Positions 58,737 to 64,000 of a stretch of DNA of 64,000 bases are shown in pieces. The stretch's first letter is position 1, and each line of letters begins with the position of its first letter. Made by a program: the position numbers and the translations under genes. This DNA comes from Pelobates cultripes (taxonomy: Eukaryota > Chordata > Amphibia > Anura > Pelobatidae): assembly GCA_933207985.1 (NCBI GenBank), contig OW240917.1, positions 107,506,486-107,570,485 on the forward strand, given 5' to 3'. Under the pieces are notes generated by a model. It did no database searches, was not told the origin of the DNA, and saw nothing but the letters and a program-made list of their open reading frames with translations.

Positions 58737-60613
58737 TGTAAACACATTCCTTCAGCTTTTCATTTTATAAACAATTTGTTCAACAAGGTAACTTTCTTAA
58801 TTTTCTACTCGGCTCTTAAAATAAACAATCAGCTAATAGCTGCTTTCTGCATCTTCTCTGCAATTCAGGAAACACATTTCTAGCCAACCTAAACATGTTT
58901 AATAACTCTCCACCCTTTGGTTAAATTATAGAGGAGTGAACCACAACACCTCTTCCGCCTCTGAAAGGATATAGGTCAATATGTCTCAAAGTTCAACACT
59001 TCTGACAGCTATGAGTGACTCCCTATTAATTTCTAGCCTTTCCACGGACATGCTTGCACCTCGCGGCTAAGGGCCTGCACAACTAACCACCCTGTGATGG
59101 CAGTGGCTTTCCGCATGGGGGTGACCGCCCCCGCAAAATTATAGAGGAGCAAACATACAGCAGCCTCTTTTCCGGCTCGATTAAAGGTTCTGGGCCAATA
59201 TGTCTGCAATTTAACCAGTACACTCACGTATCACTTATTGTATATTTCCTGGTCTCTCAGGAATTTCTATTAAATAGCGTATCCCCTTCCCAGGGCAATA
59301 TACAACAAAAACTAGTCACCAAGGGTCTCTATGGTCATGATAGGCCACCCTACCACTAGTGTAATACGCCCTTTTTAAAAATATATTTCCTGGTCTCTCA
59401 GAGATTTTGCCTATCCCTTTCCCAGAGCAATATATATAAACAATTACAAATAAGTTACAAAACGCTACTTATAAGTAATACAGGGTTTCAAATAATAATA
59501 CAGGATAGAACTGCACAACAACTATTGGGTATGCTCCCCCTTATCCGGACACGTTTAAATACCCCCTAGCTCAGGTTCCCCACCCGCTACTGTAACTAAA
59601 ATCACAGCCCACGTTATGGAGGTTCACCCGCTAGGCAGATACACCCTAATTCAAAGCATGGAAATATTAAAATCAGTTATAGATGGCTTCTAAAATAATA
59701 TAAATCTTAATCTGAGCCCCTTTACTTTGTTAAAAATGCTAACTTGTTAAAATATTCAGACTAAATAGGACAAAGGAATTATTTTACCATTTTTCAGTTC
59801 ATTTGTTACCAGTTCCTGCATATGTCCAGTAATTCCTTAGTCCTGGATAATAAAGCTGAAAAACACTCCACAAATTGATTAGCTTAGGCAATTACATTTA
59901 CAAAACAATGCAGTTTATTTTTTCTCATACAGGCAAGACTACCCACCCCCAACAAGGACAAATTCTCCCCCAGCTGTAGCTGAAAAGCATGGTCACACAG
60001 CTGTTAAAAAGGTGGTCTCTCCTTCATGAGTCAAAATCATATATATTTATACTAATATTCTGTGTATACGCACACATAAATCTATTATTCACTGAATCTG
60101 CTTTACTAAACGTATCTTTTTCTTAACTACTAATTTAATACATTTTGTCCAAATCTCTTTTCAACTAGACAAATCCATGAATGCCAAACAAATGTAAATT
60201 AGTACACAAACAGGGTCAAATTTAGCAATAAAACCTGGTGAACTAGTTTAGTGAAAAGTCTTTTCCTATGCAAATGGTAGCAAACAATGAAACTAGGCCT
60301 CAACTCATTCACACCATGTGGTCAATGGTGGATTAAAATCCACATGGTCAGACAAAAAGTAAAATAGTTTTTTGTTTTATATATAAAAATGACCAAAGGT
60401 TGGTAAAACGTAACAAGCAACACAATAATTCATCACTATGTTCTACAACAAGAGATACCTTAAAAAACAAATATCTAATCCCTATCTGCTATCTGCATTC
60501 ATTCCATTAAAACCAAATCATCATTCATTTATTCATTTGTATACAGACAGACAATTTACAGTATGATTTAAGCAAAATGCATAACATTTATATTTTCCCC
60601 AATATTCAAGCAT

Positions 60614-60632
60614 AATCCTGCCGACTACGCCA
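60614..60632 (-). other. Primer-binding site complementary to tRNA-Ser
   Basis: On the minus strand TGGCGTAGTCGGCAGGATT matches the reverse complement of the 3' end of vertebrate tRNA-Ser (AATCCTGCCGACTACG plus CCA). It lies two bases after the LTR, as expected for a minus-strand primer site. Confidence 0.85.
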
Positions 60633-60634
60633 AA

Positions 60635-61228
60635 TGTTGTGGTCGTGACCTAAATATGAATATTAATCTCTTAATACATAATAATTAAGCAATACGGAAC
60701 AACATTAATATTTTTATAATTCATGGTATTATGGTCGAATATGTGGATAGAAAATACACAAAATGTTGTAATATTAAATGTATATTTAATATAACTATAA
60801 CAAATAAACAGATGCTAGCGGAATGTCAATTTCAATAATTATATAATACAATACTACACAAAACACTATTGGTTGCTAAATATTATACAAAAGGCTATTA
60901 CAATTGCTAACTGTTACAATACAAACATATTACTTACAAGGCCCCAGCCAAATGGCTGGGGCTAAGTCAGAGCTGGTGCTACATGATCAGTCAGGTACAG
61001 GCAAACAGAGAGCTCGCTTCTCCTCACATCTGGGTTTTATTCAGTGTAAGTAGGCTGGCCTGTGATGTCACTGCCAGAAGCACAGGTCTTCCTACACACT
61101 CCCCCTAGTGGTGCCCCCAAAGCATTACACTAAATATGCCTTACTGACATCTAGTGGTGCGTCTAAAGCATTAAGCTCATTATGCTTTTTTTATGACAAA
61201 AAGTCATTAATTAATAAATACCATTACA
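60635..61228 (-). repeat. 5' LTR of the minus-strand retrotransposon
   Basis: 594 bases, differing from the other LTR by two substitutions and one T-run length difference. Confidence 0.93.
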
Positions 61229-62050
61229 CCAAGTATAAGGGAATTAGTGCTAGATGAGAGGAAGTGGGGAAGCCAGGAAGAAAAGTGCTCAATAAATAGC
61301 CTAGGATGACCGGTGGGGCTGTAGATGAAAGTAATTCTTAAAGGAGTGGGTTAAAATAGGCGGACAGTGTGAACTTCAAAAGAAGAAAAGGATAGGACAG
61401 AGGGAGTTATGATTGGTTGAAAGGTACATTGAGGGGAGGGAAGGATGCCTACACCACCTCCTTTACAGTTGAGTCTGGGAGTGTGAGAGAATTGTAGCCC
61501 ACCAAAACATAAATAGGCAGGAGTAGCACTATCAGAGGGGGACAGCCAGGTCTCTGTAAATGAGTGAGTTTGAGATGAAAAACTCGTGTATGGCTGTTGA
61601 GTTTAAATTACTGCAGATGGAGCGGGCATTCCAAAGTGCACATTGAATGTTGGTAAGTGAGGGTAAACCCAGGTGCTAGAAGCAGTATTGTGATGAGGTT
61701 TGTGGGGTTTCTAGTTTTCTTAGTGTGTGTAGAGAAGGTGAAGGGCCCTGGATTGGGAGAGAAATCACCAGGTGCTAGAAGCAGGAGGAGAGAAAGTGAC
61801 AGGAGGTATGAATGGGTTTTGTATACATAGGGTCTAGGTTGAGATCGATTGTGGGTAGGAGTGAGAGAGTAGAAAAATTAGTGCAAGGCATGAGATGAGA
61901 GATGGGGGAGTGTAGCAGAGAGGGGCAAATGTAAATGTGGATGAGGGGATGAGTGAAGTGGGTGTAAGGAGAGATTTTTATACTGAGGGAGAAGGAGGAA
62001 ATAAAGAGGAGGAGAAGACAGATCATTGCTAAACTGGGAAAAAGTAAATT
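61229..62050 (-). pseudogene. L2 LINE, 5' region and first half of endonuclease
   Basis: Continuing the same LINE beyond the LTR element, the minus strand reads a 5' region (IKISPYTHFTHPLIH, 61775-62026) and then an endonuclease segment (FSHTPRLNCKGGGVGILPS near 61440-61500, then a frame leading to the LTR). It joins 56425 at GDFN. Confidence 0.75.
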
Positions 62051-62439
62051 GGAAATAATTGGAATATCAAGAGCAGGTAAAGGTAGGGTAAATATTAAGT
62101 TTTATGGGTTAAGAAAGTGTAGGAGTGTACTAATAAGAGGCAGTGTATACACCTGTATACAATTTCCTGTATATTTTGTGACATGATTTGGTTTCATGTA
62201 TTTATTTGAGAGTGTCACTGTAAGCTTTATGTAATAAGCATATGGGCTAGTATCAAGTAAAAATAAAGCTTTGAATGTTGGTTCCATTTGGAACTGGGTG
62301 TCCTGTGTGGATGTTTAGGGATTCCAGTGACAATGAGAGTCTTCGGTCCTGTTGGCTGCCTGCATAATTCCTCTAGCCCTGGGATAAACCAAGAGAGCTA
62401 GGCCTGAGAGCCGCAAGTGCCTTTGTAAGGGCAATAGCA
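62051..62439. other. Unassigned sequence
   Basis: No feature recognised beyond the LINE 5' end. Confidence 0.4.
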
Positions 62440-62700
62440 ATCACTGTAAGAAGAGCTGCAGAGGAATAGGCAGAGGGTCGATACCTGCCTGGAATGAAAG
62501 CTGCAGAGGAATAGGCAGTGGGACGATACCTGCCTGGAAGGAGAAATGCAGCCTGGTGGGGTGGAAAATCTCCAGAAGGACCCCAATCAAGCTGCAATGA
62601 CTGAGGTAGAAGTGCTTCAGGTTTCTCAGTTCCAGCTAGGAAGCAAGCTTGGTAGAAGGACAAGGCCGGGTACAGGGAGCACCAATAACACTACCTTTAG
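62440..62700. repeat. Dispersed repeat with a tandem unit of about 63 bases
   Basis: GCTGCAGAGGAATAGGCAG followed by CGATACCTGCCTGGAA is repeated twice (about 62456 and 62501) and a partial third begins near 62535. The 62565-62690 part matches 39560-39670. Confidence 0.65.
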
Positions 62701-63364
62701 GCAATTTTACAATATGGAAACACCACTGAAGAGTCTCTAGAAGACAGGCAGCACTCTGTTGCATCTTCTTCTCCTTGTCTAAATGTATCTTTATCTGCTA
62801 TTGAATTACCTCATCCAATGGACACAATTGTTTTTACATCATCTACCATCGGTGCAACAAAAGTAGCTCACCCACTTTAATTATTTTATCTATTGATCAC
62901 CAACAAGCTTTTCTACTCGCATTGAAATTGCTGGTGTAAAATCTCAGGCTAGTTAAAAAAAAGTTCTGGTTGGCTAGCTACTACCAGTGCCACTTACAAT
63001 ACACACTCATTTTGATTCACTAATTTAGGTTTGTTTTACCAATTTGTGATTCATTTTTTTGCAGTGTGCTTCATAGCCAGTGTTTGTGTATTTCTTTTAA
63101 CTCTTTGTACAAAAAGAAACCACAAACATTGCAAATTGTGGAGATGGTGGTGGTTGTAATGTCTTAAATGCTTTTCTTTGTAGTGGTCTCACCCTGCATG
63201 ACTGAGTCTTGCTGTGTAGCTACATCTGCTAACTCTACAGAAGCATGATAGGACACAGTTTTTTCCCACACTGAAGGGCTGTCAATCACGCTACAGCAAG
63301 CATGTCAAACTCAAATGTGGGATGCAAAAATTTTGGAAATTACAGTATTAAAAAACCTCCAGCA
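62701..63364. other. Unassigned sequence
   Basis: No feature recognised. Confidence 0.4.
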
Positions 63365-63600
63365 TCTCCCTCTACTAAACCACAGCACCCCCCATACTAA
63401 ATCCCAGTCCCCCCATATACTAAATCCCAGTCCCCCCTCTACTAAATCCCAGTCCCTCCCCCCATATACTAAATCCCAGTCCTCCCCCTTTAATAAATCC
63501 CAGCACCCCACTCAATGCAACACTGACCAACACACACACTGACAGAGACACACACACACTGACAGACACACACACTCACTGACACACACGCACACGCACT
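63365..63600. repeat. Minisatellite followed by CA-rich array
   Basis: Units such as CCCCATATACTAAATCCCAG repeat about six times (63370-63510), followed by ACACACACTGACAGACACAC units to about 63600. This order again resembles the hAT-associated arrays. Confidence 0.85.
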
Positions 63601-63659
63601 TTTCTTTATTGCTCTCTACCTTTTGGAGCCGATTTGGGGCATCTCCCTGGGGTCCTTCT

Positions 63660-64000
63660 ATCTGCTCCTCACTGCTCCCTCGGATCAGTGAGGAGCAGGA
63701 ACACTAAGCTCCCTCGCTGGTCCTCCTCCCCGGCCGGGTAAGTGTTAGCAGAGTAAGCACCTGCAATGTGGGGAAAGCAGGTGCCTACTGTGCTTGAAAC
63801 ACTCGGCATGTACTCGACTTCACTACAGACGGAGCAGTGAGGAGCAGGAACACTGGGAACACTGAGCTCCCTCGCTGGCCCTCCTCCCCAGCCGGGTAAG
63901 TGTTAGCAAAGTAAGCACCTGCAATGTGGGGAAAGCAGGTGCCTACTGTGCTTGAAACACTCGGCATGTACTCGACTTCACTACAGACGGAGCAGTGAGG
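63660..64000. repeat. Direct tandem duplication, period 158 bases, running off the window
   Basis: The unit with GCCGGGTAAGTGTTAGCA starts at 63733 and again at 63891. It includes CACCTGCAATGTGGGGAAAG, CATGTACTCGACTTCACTAC and GCAGTGAGGAGCAGGAACAC. The copies are nearly identical, and the second is cut by the window end. Confidence 0.9.

Larger units (their letters stand above)
56426..61228 (-). mobile_element. Young LTR retrotransposon, 4803 bp, tRNA-Ser primed, mostly non-coding
   Basis: Two LTRs of 595 and 594 bases bound 3.6 kb of internal sequence. CCAAG flanks both sides (56421-56425 and 61229-61233). On the minus strand the LTR starts TGTAATGG and ends CACAACA. Two bases inside the 5' LTR is a primer-binding site, and AAAGGGTGG precedes the 3' LTR as a possible polypurine tract. 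No reverse transcriptase, integrase or protease frame is seen, so it probably relied on another element. The interior holds several imperfect duplications. Endogenous retrovirus-like or Gypsy-like origin is not settled. Confidence 0.9.

Noticed and set aside
63370..63510. Regularly spaced repeats that might suggest a CRISPR array
   Set aside because: Units are directly adjacent with no unique spacers, and the genome is vertebrate.

Overview
The window is vertebrate nuclear DNA, most likely from a frog (anuran amphibian). The evidence is one recognisable host exon, a dense nested load of DNA transposons (T2/Kolobok-like, piggyBac-like, hAT and Tc1/mariner families), DIRS and Copia relics, L1, L2 and Rex1-like LINEs, and many short tandem arrays. 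Nothing bacterial or organellar is present. The species is not identified. The only host coding sequence I recognise is the first coding exon of glrb, the glycine receptor beta subunit, on the minus strand at 8056-8206. Bases 1-8055 are therefore glrb intron 2. Sequence to the right of 8206 is glrb intron 1 up to a 5' exon I could not place, and then upstream flank.

Layout. 1-8055: two T2-like elements; a 2.1 kb piggyBac-like repeat (element A) made of consecutive hairpins; a terminal-inverted-repeat element whose end carries a DD37E Tc1/mariner transposon with a one-base frameshift. 8.1-11 kb: the glrb exon and an L1 LINE. 12.7-21.5 kb: hAT-type non-autonomous elements carrying GC-rich modules and CA-rich tandem arrays, a solo LTR with intact target duplication, and T2-like copies. 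23-25 kb: low-repeat sequence with a ZNF143-like motif. 25.3-27.4 kb: element B, a second copy of the hairpin-string element. 28-32 kb: a decayed DIRS retrotransposon (reverse transcriptase, RNase H, tyrosine recombinase) split by a Tc1 element and an LTR remnant. 32-35 kb: T2-like elements, one split by an L1-like retro-insertion. 35.2-37.3 kb: a hAT element with a perfect 8-bp target duplication, a 1.2 kb tandem array and a 79-bp-arm palindrome. 37.5-46.9 kb: LTR, hAT, L2, L1, Rex1-like and Tc1 relics. 47-52 kb: mostly unassigned. 52.5-62 kb: an element with 55-bp inverted repeats, an L2 3' end, a Copia integrase relic, and an L2 LINE split by a young LTR retrotransposon (LTRs differing by two substitutions and one indel) whose primer-binding site matches tRNA-Ser. 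62.4-64 kb: tandem repeats.

No element here appears to keep a fully intact transposase or polymerase. The most informative structure is the hairpin-string family, found twice 24 kb apart with the hairpins in the same order. Recurrent consensus 5' splice-site cores inside unrelated non-autonomous elements are also notable. All calls come from reading the sequence; no database search was run.
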